Positions 8,853 to 16,437 of a stretch of DNA of 64,000 bases are shown here, piece after piece. The stretch spans positions 18,114 through 82,113 of the forward strand of contig NZ_LXTW01000023.1 in the NCBI RefSeq assembly GCF_001679005.1. The letters run 5' to 3'. This DNA comes from Moraxella nonliquefaciens (GTDB lineage Bacteria; Pseudomonadota; Gammaproteobacteria; Pseudomonadales; Moraxellaceae). The notes beneath the pieces were generated by a model that did no database searches, was not told where the DNA came from, and saw only the letters and a program-made list of their open reading frames with translations. The translations under genes were made by a program, and so were the position numbers. The first letter of the stretch is position 1, and every line of letters starts with the position of its first letter.

Positions 8853-9986
8853 ATGACTGACACCACCCCACTTTTTAGCCCTTTTACCCTAAATAATGGT
8901 GTAGAGATTCGTAATCGCCTTGTCGTTACGCCGATGACCCACTATGCGTCCAACCCTGATGGCACATTATCTGACGAAGAGCAGGCATTTTTGACAGGGC
9001 GAGCGGATGATTTTGGGATATTTATCACAGCAGCAACTTTGGTACACCCAAGCGGTAAGGCCTTTGTCGGTCAGCCGTGTGCCTATGATGAGAGCCATTT
9101 GGCAAGCCTAACAAAAATCGCAAGCATCATCAAGCAAGGCGGTGCAAAACCAATTTTACAAATTCATCATGGCGGTTATCAGTCGCTTGCCCAGTTTGGC
9201 GAGGTCATCGCTCCATCTGCCATGGATGATGGCACACAATCCGCCAGAGCCATGAGTGTGGACGAGATACAGACAATCATCAGAGGCTTTGGCGTGGCAA
9301 CTGACTTAGCCATACGAGCAGGCTTTGACGGTGTGGAAATTCATGGGGCGAACAATTATCTGATTCAGCAATTTTTCTCACCCCAAGCCAACAAGCGAGA
9401 TGATGAGTGGGGAGGCAGTTTAGAGAACCGTTTGCGTTTTCCCAAATGTGTCATCAAGACAGTCAATGATGTTAAAGCCAAACATAACAAGCCAGAGTTT
9501 ATCGTTGGGTATCGTTTTTCACCAGAGGAGGCAGGCGATGACGGCTTGACAATGGCGGATACTTTTGATTTGATTGATGCTTTGGTTCATGAACCTTTGC
9601 AATATCTGCACGTCTCTTTGTGGGATTTTTATAAAAAGGCAAGACGTGGGGCAGACACCAATTTGACACGCATAGAACAACTGCATGAGCGTATTGGTGG
9701 TAGATTGCCCTTAATTGGTGTGGGTTGTTTGTTATCGGCTGATGATGTGGTGCGTGCCTACAAGACAGGCTGGGCAGAGTTCATCGCTGTTGGCAAGGCG
9801 GTAATGATAAATCCCAACTTTGCCACACTACTAAAAACAGGTCAAACCGATAAAATTGCCACACACATAGACCTCGAGCGTAACGACATCTACAAAATCC
9901 CAAGCCAGCTTTGGGCGTATCAACAAAAAGGGCCTGCCTATCTGCCACCATTAAAGGGTGAAAACTGGCAACCTTTGGACATCTGA
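8853..9986 (+). CDS. Old Yellow Enzyme-family NADH:flavin oxidoreductase
   Basis: FMN-binding TIM-barrel oxidoreductase of 377 residues that probably reduces activated double bonds at NAD(P)H expense; substrate not determinable. Landmarks are LVVTPMTHYASN near the N-terminus, LQIHHGGYQS, the active-site segment GVEIHGANNYLIQQFFSPQ followed by WGGSLENRLRF, and the phosphate-binding IGVGCLLSADD and EFIAVGKAVMINP regions. RBS AAAGAGAG lies upstream of the ATG. It follows the LLM gene by 85 bp and precedes the small acidic-peptide gene by 50 bp, without a terminator between them. Confidence 0.9.
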   Translation: MTDTTPLFSPFTLNNGVEIRNRLVVTPMTHYASNPDGTLSDEEQAFLTGRADDFGIFITAATLVHPSGKAFVGQPCAYDESHLASLTKIASIIKQGGAKPILQIHHGGYQSLAQFGEVIAPSAMDDGTQSARAMSVDEIQTIIRGFGVATDLAIRAGFDGVEIHGANNYLIQQFFSPQANKRDDEWGGSLENRLRFPKCVIKTVNDVKAKHNKPEFIVGYRFSPEEAGDDGLTMADTFDLIDALVHEPLQYLHVSLWDFYKKARRGADTNLTRIEQLHERIGGRLPLIGVGCLLSADDVVRAYKTGWAEFIAVGKAVMINPNFATLLKTGQTDKIATHIDLERNDIYKIPSQLWAYQQKGPAYLPPLKGENWQPLDI

Positions 9987-10036
9987 TGGGCGTCTTTGGG
10001 TTCTAATTTACCTTAAAACCAATACAGGAGATGAAC

Positions 10037-10189
10037 ATGACCAACCCACAATCAACCGATTTGGATGAATTAGACTTTGATGAGGTGGACTTTGATGCCA
10101 TGCTTGGCGACCTGGCGGACATGAGTGTGATTGGTGGATTTGACAGTGAAAACGATGACAGCTGTCAAGGCGGTGCGTGCAAGATTTAA
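10037..10189 (+). CDS. Unrecognised 50-residue acidic peptide with C-terminal Cys-x4-Cys tail
   Basis: Peptide starting MTNPQSTDLDELDFDEVDFD and ending SCQGGACKI. It has about 16 Asp/Glu, no Arg and a single Lys near the end, with only two cysteines, both in the last eight residues. AGGAG at 10026-10030 is 6 nt from the ATG at 10037; the ATG at 10031 abuts it and is less suitable. The gene follows the OYE-family gene by 50 bp and is closed by the inverted repeat at 10198-10266, so it appears to be the last cistron of the flavin operon. The leader-plus-Cys-tail shape resembles a modified-peptide precursor or a small redox or metal-binding partner, but no modifying enzyme of a known RiPP class is adjacent. 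Function unknown. Confidence 0.6.
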   Translation: MTNPQSTDLDELDFDEVDFDAMLGDLADMSVIGGFDSENDDSCQGGACKI

Positions 10190-10197
10190 AAAGCACA

Positions 10198-10274
10198 CCA
10201 TCTGACCACTTAATGAGCAAATTTTTAAGGCTTTTACTTAACTTTTTAGATTAAATGGTCAGATGGGTTTTTAT
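10198..10274 (+). terminator. Long-stem terminator-like repeat after the flavin operon
   Basis: A 16-bp inverted repeat with one mismatch (arms 10198-10213 and 10251-10266, core CCATCTGACCA/TGGTCAGATGG) encloses a 37-nt loop and is followed by GTTTTTATAT. The loop is longer than in a normal intrinsic terminator. Confidence 0.6.
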
Positions 10275-10401
10275 ATAAAAACAATCATTTTATTTGTATG
10301 CACTCTCCAAAATGTAACTTATGTCACAAAGGTCAGGCATGTCTTAATAAACATCATGATTGATACGCATATCCCATGTCTTTAACGTTGAGAATGACAG
10401 C

Positions 10402-10908
10402 ATGAAACTGACCAATTATAGCGATTATGCACTACGCTCTTTGATTTATTTGGCGGTAATACCAAAAGATGGTGAGCTTGCCAACATTGACGACATCGCC
10501 CACGCCTATAACATCTCAAAAGGCCATCTTAGCAAAATCATTCATCAGCTTGGCAAGTTGGGCTATATCCAAAGCGTGCGTGGCAAAGGTGGGGGCATTT
10601 GTCTGGCAAAAGACCCAAGCAAGATTAATATTGGCAAGCTCATTCGCCACACCGAAAGTGACTTTGGTATCTTACAATGCTTAGATGATAACAGCAAAAA
10701 CACAAACAACAAAATCAGCCTGGTCAATATCAGCGATGATGCCAGTGGCTGTACCATCTTTCCTGCCTGCCATTTAAAGGGTGTGTTTCATAAAGCCATG
10801 CTTGCCTTTGTGGACGTACTAGACAGCCACACCCTTGCTGACATACTGGTCAATGATAACGAGCTATTGGCACTCTTAGATAAAAACCGAGATAAAACAA
10901 CCAAATAA
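10402..10908 (+). CDS. nsrR: Rrf2-family [Fe-S] regulator, NsrR type
   Basis: Probable nitric-oxide-sensing repressor, 168 residues. The start MKLTNYSDYALRSLIYLAV is the classical NsrR/Rrf2 N-terminus, so the open frame upstream (to 10360) is not used. The wHTH covers residues 1-75, with SKGHLSKIIHQLGKLGYI as recognition segment and the wing GKGGGICLA. Cysteines at 93, 117 and 123 correspond to the cluster-binding set. The last two keep the Cys-x5-Cys spacing, but about 19 extra residues separate them from the first compared with the usual Cys-x4-Cys. Family assignment is firm; the NsrR name rests on the cysteine pattern. Confidence 0.8.
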   Translation: MKLTNYSDYALRSLIYLAVIPKDGELANIDDIAHAYNISKGHLSKIIHQLGKLGYIQSVRGKGGGICLAKDPSKINIGKLIRHTESDFGILQCLDDNSKNTNNKISLVNISDDASGCTIFPACHLKGVFHKAMLAFVDVLDSHTLADILVNDNELLALLDKNRDKTTK

Positions 10909-11015
10909 GGCACGTTTAGAAAATACTTACAAAACTTTGCAATTTTTTGCGTATTTTGTGATGGCGATGATTGCACCATGATGCAACCACGCCCCAAATT
11001 CAATATTAATCCAAA

Positions 11016-13379
11016 TTATTTAAGCCCCGCTTTTTGTAACAACGCCCCAAAACTTCCCACTTTGGCATCGTTTTTGGGCTTGCTAGGTTCACGTTTTGGT
11101 CTGTTGTTTGATTTGGCTTTGCTTGATTTGCCCTTAAAATCCCTGCCAGTCTTATCAATATGTGTCTTATCAGATTTTAAGGGTTCTTTTTCGTTGGGCG
11201 ATTTCATAGAAAGACCAATACGCCCTCTGGATTCATCTACGGACAACACACGCACCTTGACGATGTCTTGGGGTTTTAGTACATGTGTAGGGTTGGCAAC
11301 AAAACCATCAGAAAGCTCAGAGACATGCACCAACCCATCTTGGTGTACGCCAATGTCCACAAAACAGCCAAAAGTGGTAACATTGGTTACCACACCCTCC
11401 AACTCCATGCCGATGTGTAAGTGTTTAATCTCGCTGACATCATCACGGAATTTGGCGGTTCTAAACTCACCACGAGGGTCATGGGCAGGTTTGGCAAGAT
11501 GAGCAAGCGCTGTTGCAAGTTGGCTAAAATTGTCCGTACTGTCATTTAAGGATTTGACAAGACTTTCATTGCCCAGCACCTCTGATAATGATTTATCCGC
11601 CTTACGCAAAATCTCGTACACCAGTTCATAACTCTCTGGATGTACGCCTGTTGCATCTAGTGGTTCACTGCCATCTTTGATGCGTAAAAACCCTGCTGAC
11701 TGCTCAAAGGTTTTCGCACCCAAGCGTGGTACAGCTTTTAACTCTTCACGGTTTTTAAACGCCCCATTACTGCGACGATGATTGACGATTTGTTGGGCGA
11801 CATTTTTGTTCAGTCCTGCAATGTGGGCAAGGATGGCAGGGCTTGCCGTATTCACATCCACACCCACCGCATTGACACAATCTTCGGTAACTTTATCAAG
11901 GCTAGACTCTAACTCAGCTTGATTAACATCGTGCTGATATTGCCCCACACCGATTGCCTTTGGGTGAACCTTGACAAGTTCAGACAATGGGTCTTGTAAT
12001 CGCCTTGCAATAGACACCGCTCCACGCACCGACACATCAAGGTTGGGCAGTTCGTGACTTGCAATCTCGCTTGCTGAATACACCGAAGCACCTGCCTCAC
12101 TTACCATCACCGCTTTGGCTGACAAATCATGCTCATCGATTACCATCTTAATGATCTCTTCTGATTCACGGCTTGCTGTGCCGTTGCCGATGGCGACAAG
12201 CTCTACATGATGATCCATCATCAATTTGGCAATTGTCGCTTTTGCCTTATCGTTTGTGGGGTCGGTAAAGGGATAGACGGTATCAGTTGCCACAACATCG
12301 CCTATACTGTCAATCACCGCCATCTTTATGCCATGACGAATGCCCGGGTCAACCCCCAAAATAACTTTGCGTCCAGCAGGGGCGGCCATCAGTAAGTGTT
12401 TTAGGTTTTGGGCAAATACACCAATGGCGTGAGCTTGGGCATCCAGCCGTCTCTCGGTCAATAGGCGGTGTTCTATCTGTGGTCGCCATTTGGCATGCCA
12501 CAGTCTGCTCGCTGTCTGTGCCAAAAACTGCCCACGTTCATCCGACTCATCTATCCCAAAGGCATTTTTGATTTGGGCAATAAATGGCTCATCTTCGCCA
12601 AGCACAGATAAAGTCAGCACATTTGCCTGTCTGCCTCGAAGCATGGCGAGCAGGCGGTGGTTTGAGAGTTTAGCAAAAGATTCGGTGTGGTCAAAATAGT
12701 CTTTGAATTTTTCACCAACCTCTCGCTTTTCTTCACCAACCAGTTTGGCATGAATGCTTGCTGTGGCATTAAAACCCACTCGCACCTTGTCAAATAAATC
12801 TAAATTCAACGCCCATTCATCAAGGATGATCGCCTGCACGCCCGCCAGTTGTAACTCATGGGTACTATAATCCACATCAAAACTCTCACCCTGCTCATCT
12901 GTTACTACACTGACAGGCGTGTAGTCGGACAGTGCCACACCCAAATGCTCCCCTGCCAAAATCCGCTTAGCAATGGGTGCAAGCCCTGCCAAAGTCGCCT
13001 TAGCTGATAAAGTACGGCGTTTTGGGCGATAAGGTTCATAGATGGCATCAAGCTCCAATTTGCTCACGGCATTTGTGATACGCTCACCAAGCTCGTCTGT
13101 TAGGGCATTTTGGGCAGTCAAAAGATCTAGCACCTTATTACGGCGAGCTTGCAAATCTCGCTCATGCGTTAAGGCCTTCTCTAAGGTGCGAAGCATGTCA
13201 TCATCAAGTCCACCTGTTCTGTCCTTACGGTAACGGGCGATGAATGGCACGCTTGCCCCTTCATCCAGCAAGTCGGCAAAGGCCTGTACCTGTTCGGTAC
13301 GCACGGCGTGATTTTTGGCAAGTTTTTGGTAAATGGTGATGTGATTGATGGGGCTAGGGTTTGAGATTTGGGTATCCAT
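11016..13379 (-). CDS. tex: Tex RNA-binding transcription accessory protein
   Basis: 787-residue nucleic-acid-binding protein thought to act in transcription and RNA metabolism. Domain order is complete: an N-terminal HTH-like region (1-200, with PFIARYRKDRTGGLDD), a YqgF/RNase H-like domain (about 330-460, GVDPGIRHGIKMAVID), helix-hairpin-helix repeats (about 490-570, GVDVNTASPAILAHI), and a C-terminal S1 domain (about 640-710, GMELEGVVTNVTTFGCFVDIGVHQDGLVH) followed by a basic Lys/Pro-rich tail. It is transcribed toward nsrR and is the only gene between that regulator and the small-RNA locus. Confidence 0.95.
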   Translation of the reverse strand: MDTQISNPSPINHITIYQKLAKNHAVRTEQVQAFADLLDEGASVPFIARYRKDRTGGLDDDMLRTLEKALTHERDLQARRNKVLDLLTAQNALTDELGERITNAVSKLELDAIYEPYRPKRRTLSAKATLAGLAPIAKRILAGEHLGVALSDYTPVSVVTDEQGESFDVDYSTHELQLAGVQAIILDEWALNLDLFDKVRVGFNATASIHAKLVGEEKREVGEKFKDYFDHTESFAKLSNHRLLAMLRGRQANVLTLSVLGEDEPFIAQIKNAFGIDESDERGQFLAQTASRLWHAKWRPQIEHRLLTERRLDAQAHAIGVFAQNLKHLLMAAPAGRKVILGVDPGIRHGIKMAVIDSIGDVVATDTVYPFTDPTNDKAKATIAKLMMDHHVELVAIGNGTASRESEEIIKMVIDEHDLSAKAVMVSEAGASVYSASEIASHELPNLDVSVRGAVSIARRLQDPLSELVKVHPKAIGVGQYQHDVNQAELESSLDKVTEDCVNAVGVDVNTASPAILAHIAGLNKNVAQQIVNHRRSNGAFKNREELKAVPRLGAKTFEQSAGFLRIKDGSEPLDATGVHPESYELVYEILRKADKSLSEVLGNESLVKSLNDSTDNFSQLATALAHLAKPAHDPRGEFRTAKFRDDVSEIKHLHIGMELEGVVTNVTTFGCFVDIGVHQDGLVHVSELSDGFVANPTHVLKPQDIVKVRVLSVDESRGRIGLSMKSPNEKEPLKSDKTHIDKTGRDFKGKSSKAKSNNRPKREPSKPKNDAKVGSFGALLQKAGLK

Positions 13380-13578
13380 AATATCCTACTGCATGACAAT
13401 GATAAATGTATTATTATAACAAGTTTTGGGGGTGTTTGACAGACAAAATCCACACACCATCACACGCTCACACTCATTTTCCCATTCACATAAAAGTGCC
13501 ATGAACGCCTTTGCTGTTTTGCTTATATTGGGCTTACAAGTGTTGATAAAAGAGTTTGGGGCATAAGCGATATGTATT

Positions 13579-13596
13579 TGTAAGTAAATGCTTACA
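13579..13596 (+). promoter_or_regulatory. GacA-type upstream activating site (Gac box)
   Basis: TGTAAG (13579-13584), six nucleotides, CTTACA (13591-13596). This is an exact match to the TGTAAG-N6-CTTACA element by which GacA/UvrY activates rsm/csr small-RNA promoters in pseudomonads. The centre lies about 65 bp before the predicted RNA start, the spacing expected for such sites. A -10-like CATAAT is at 13641-13646 and the -35 region is poor, consistent with activator dependence. Confidence 0.75.
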
Positions 13597-13651
13597 AAAA
13601 TTTGCGACTTTTGCGTATTTTCTTACAAGATGACTTTTGGCATAATACACC

Positions 13652-13771
13652 CATCAGCAAGGAAGACGGCAAATGGACATGCCACCACGGATGAATGCTG
13701 ATACATGAACCACGGATGATGAATGGAAGACAAAACCCATGCGGTAAGCCCTGACACAAGTTAGGGCTTTA
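13652..13771 (+). ncRNA. Probable RsmY/RsmZ (CsrB-family) CsrA-sequestering small RNA
   Basis: Predicted transcript of about 120 nt with no plausible ORF. Five GGA motifs occur at 13661, 13675, 13689, 13714 and 13725, in AAGGA, ATGGA, ACGGA, ACGGA and ATGGA contexts, matching the ANGGA sequence bound by CsrA/RsmA. The second GGA lies in the loop of a GGCA/TGCC hairpin (13668-13683), and ATCAGC (13653-13658) can pair with GCTGAT (13697-13702). The 3' end is an 8-bp hairpin (13748-13767, one G-U pair, ACAA loop) followed by TTTATCGTCT. With the Gac box and CATAAT upstream this is the layout of rsmY/rsmZ. The RNA start and end are inferred. The remainder of the 13380-14054 gap shows no other gene. 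Confidence 0.7.
13748..13771 (+). terminator. Hairpin terminator of the small RNA
   Basis: GCCCTGAC and GTTAGGGC form an 8-bp stem with a four-base loop, followed by a short T-rich run. It lies about 100 nt after the predicted RNA start. Confidence 0.65.
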
Positions 13772-14054
13772 TCGTCTCAAAGCACGCCATCTTGCGTTTA
13801 TCTTTTCATTACTTTTAATGGATTGACATTAAAATTTACCCCATCCAAACTGACAAACTGGCGTAGCACCATACAAAACCCCATGATATAACATAAAAAT
13901 ATTGCTTAATGGTCTGGGTGAGAGCATATCAGAGATGGTAAATTTGGTCTTGGCTAGGGTGGATTAGTGGTCTTAGCAGTGTCTATTTTTACCAAATTCT
14001 GCCAACATAAAAACAATAAATCTAATTAGAATCTTAACAACAAGATTCTTGGCA

Positions 14055-15215
14055 TCATAAACCGCCAGAGCTTACATTCTTTTGTCTGTCAAACTCATCA
14101 TTCTCCATATCTCCACGCATCTCTATCACCCACACCTCAGCTTGTGAACCCAAGCGAAATGGCACACCCCAAAAACCATATCCTGATGAGACAACCACAT
14201 GCGTGTTGTTGATTTTTTTATACCCATAAGCCACACGGTTTAGGGCTTTGACGATAAAGTTTGCTGGGAAAATCTGTCCATTATGGGTATGTCCTGAGAC
14301 TTGCAGGTCAATGGGAAGCTGGACATTTTGATCAATCTGGCTGGGTCTGTGGTCAAGCAGTATCACAAGATGGCGAGTATCCACGCCACGCATCAGCTCT
14401 TGTGTGGACAGGCGATTGGCATGATAATCATCATATCGTCCGACGATGGTCATGGGTGTGTTATTAATGACAAACATTTGAGTACGGTCATCAAGCAGTA
14501 TCGCTCCACCATCACGCACTGCCTGAACGATGGCATGACGTTCTTTGGCATCATACAAATCATGATTGCCAAGACTTGCGATGAGATTACCATTGACTGC
14601 GGCGACTAAGTTATCAAAAGCGACGTTCATTTGTTCATCGTAATAGACATGTGTGTCATCATCCATGATATCCCCCGGCATGAGTAGCACGTCCACTTTT
14701 TCACGGCGTAAAATATCCGCCAAAAGGTTCAACTGACGACTGCCAACCAAATGACCCAAATGCGTATCGCTTGCCACGGCAAACCTAACAGGATTCATCG
14801 GTTTATCAATCTGTATGGACAAATGTCGCACCACAGGCATATAGGCGTTATAAACGGACAAACCGATCAGCCCCAAAAAACTTACCACACCAAACACACG
14901 CACCACAAGAGCATCCACCCCATTCATGATGGCGTTAAGATGGGGAATGTATTTGATGGCAAATACAAGCATTGTGGTCATGACAATGCTTAACATCCCA
15001 AGCCACAGCAGTGCCATATAACCCATACCAAAGCGAAATCGCCCAATAAACAATGTTACCAAAAACAAATGCGTAATGATAAACATGCTCACAAATACCG
15101 CTGTTTTGGCGTTTGGCAAATAGGGTTTTATAAGCCAAAATATGCCTCTCGCCCCAAGATAGCTAAACAGCTCAATAAATAAAATGGTTGTGGCTAAAAA
15201 CAAAAATCGTCTCAT
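14055..15215 (-). CDS. Membrane-anchored calcineurin-like metallophosphoesterase
   Basis: 386-residue protein with about four hydrophobic helices in the first 130 residues and a metallophosphoesterase domain after them, probably at the inner membrane. Metal ligands are visible in order: VASDTHLGH, MPGDIMDDD, SLGNHDLYD, and VSGHTHNGQIFPA. The C-terminal half resembles YkuE/YaeI-type enzymes; some of these act on lipid or nucleotide phosphates, but the substrate here is unknown. It follows recF on the same strand by about 65 bp, so it may be the last gene of the dnaA-dnaN-recF unit. Confidence 0.85.
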   Translation of the reverse strand: MRRFLFLATTILFIELFSYLGARGIFWLIKPYLPNAKTAVFVSMFIITHLFLVTLFIGRFRFGMGYMALLWLGMLSIVMTTMLVFAIKYIPHLNAIMNGVDALVVRVFGVVSFLGLIGLSVYNAYMPVVRHLSIQIDKPMNPVRFAVASDTHLGHLVGSRQLNLLADILRREKVDVLLMPGDIMDDDTHVYYDEQMNVAFDNLVAAVNGNLIASLGNHDLYDAKERHAIVQAVRDGGAILLDDRTQMFVINNTPMTIVGRYDDYHANRLSTQELMRGVDTRHLVILLDHRPSQIDQNVQLPIDLQVSGHTHNGQIFPANFIVKALNRVAYGYKKINNTHVVVSSGYGFWGVPFRLGSQAEVWVIEMRGDMENDEFDRQKNVSSGGL

Positions 15216-15277
15216 GGTAAATCTTTAAAAATCATTCATCTTGCTCTTTTTATTTGGACTCATTCATCACGTTCGTC

Positions 15278-15293
15278 TGTTTCACGTGAAACA
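15278..15293. other. parS site 1 (perfect 16-mer)
   Basis: TGTTTCACGTGAAACA, the full ParB/Spo0J consensus palindrome. It overlaps the end of recF: the last two sense codons and the stop codon of recF are built from it. Confidence 0.85.
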
Positions 15294-16427
15294 TTTATTA
15301 TTTGGTGTGATATTGCCCTGTTTCACGTGGAACTTTTTAAAACTTTTTGGCAATCTTAGGGCTGATATTTTTTGGGCAATCATCTCTGCTGTGCCATTTT
15401 TTAAGCTGGTTATCATCAGCTGACAGGGCAATGATAGCAATGTATCCAACAATAAATCCATCGCATCCACATCAAGCTCTGCATCAATATCATCAATAAG
15501 TACCACAGGCTTTATCTGATGATGCTCACACACAACTTGTAATTGTGAGAGTTTTAGGGCAATGATAAGTAATTTTTTCTCACCTCGAGAAAGCACATCC
15601 ACCGCTTGACTTTTGATTTTTCCATCATCAGACCGCTTTAACATCACCATCACATCAGCACGATGAGCCCCCACTCGGGTATAGCCAAGCTCTATGTCAG
15701 AGTCCAAGCGAGATGCCAATATAAAAAGCAATCCTGCCTTATCATCAAAACCTGCCTGATAAGACAGATAAATATCACCTTGATAATGTGGTAACAGTCG
15801 CCCCATCATCTCATCAAAACGTACCTGCCATCGCTCAAAAATCACCTGACGACATTGGTGCAATCTGCCTGCATGGTATGACAACTGACCATCCCATGCT
15901 CGCACTTCATCAATTCTCTTATGCACACTGGGGGATTTTAGTAATAGATTTCGCTGTTTAAGCAGTCGCTGATGGGCAAGCCATTCTCCATGAAATTCTT
16001 GTTTCACGTGAAACGTCAGCCAATCCAACATTTGCCGTCTAACATGACTGCCCTCTTCTAACACCATCATACCGCCAGGATCAATGGATAGTACTGGCAA
16101 AGCATGGGTTAGAGAGCTTTGGGTTGTTACGGTTTGCCCGTTGAGTTTTAATGTCGTTGTTGCCAGATGCTTATCATCAAGTTTTTTTTGCACCGCCAGC
16201 ATGTCATCCTTTGTCATCGCCCATACTGTACAAGATTTTTGATGATGGCTGATGTATCGTTTGGGTTCGTGATGACGAAAAGTCTTACCCCGAGACAACA
16301 AAAACACCGCCTCCAAAAGCGATGTTTTGCCACTGCCATTACACCCCACAAATACATTATAATCAGCCAGTGTTAGGCTTATCTTATTTAGGTTTCGTAC
16401 ATGAGTAATTTGTAGCCGTGTTATCAT
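15282..16427 (-). CDS. recF: DNA replication and repair protein RecF
   Basis: SMC-like ATPase that with RecO and RecR loads RecA at gapped DNA. The product is 381 residues from the ATG at 16427, reading MITRLQITHVRNL, the usual RecF start; the frame is open further upstream into dnaN, but nothing there resembles RecF. Walker A is GCNGSGKTSLLEAVF near residues 31-45, the ABC signature lies in DVLSRGEKKLLIIALKLSQ, and Walker B is PVVLIDDIDAELD. It starts 10 bp after dnaN. Two parS sites lie inside it (encoding FHVK) and a third supplies its stop codon, so its C-terminus (FHVKQGNITPNNKCFT) is partly shaped by segregation sites. Confidence 0.93.
   Translation of the reverse strand: MITRLQITHVRNLNKISLTLADYNVFVGCNGSGKTSLLEAVFLLSRGKTFRHHEPKRYISHHQKSCTVWAMTKDDMLAVQKKLDDKHLATTTLKLNGQTVTTQSSLTHALPVLSIDPGGMMVLEEGSHVRRQMLDWLTFHVKQEFHGEWLAHQRLLKQRNLLLKSPSVHKRIDEVRAWDGQLSYHAGRLHQCRQVIFERWQVRFDEMMGRLLPHYQGDIYLSYQAGFDDKAGLLFILASRLDSDIELGYTRVGAHRADVMVMLKRSDDGKIKSQAVDVLSRGEKKLLIIALKLSQLQVVCEHHQIKPVVLIDDIDAELDVDAMDLLLDTLLSLPCQLMITSLKNGTAEMIAQKISALRLPKSFKKFHVKQGNITPNNKCFT
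15319..15334. other. parS site 2 (in recF)
   Basis: TGTTTCACGTGGAACT, two positions from the consensus. It encodes the FHVK segment near the RecF C-terminus. Confidence 0.75.
16000..16015. other. parS site 3 (in recF)
   Basis: TGTTTCACGTGAAACG, one flanking position from the consensus with an intact 14-bp palindrome. It encodes TFHVKQ in RecF. Confidence 0.8.
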
Positions 16428-16437
16428 ACCCTGCCCA

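Noticed and set aside
10908..11015. A second Rsm-type RNA at the tex 3' end
   Set aside because: The promoter-like similarity is real, but no GGA motifs or terminator follow, so no RNA gene is called.
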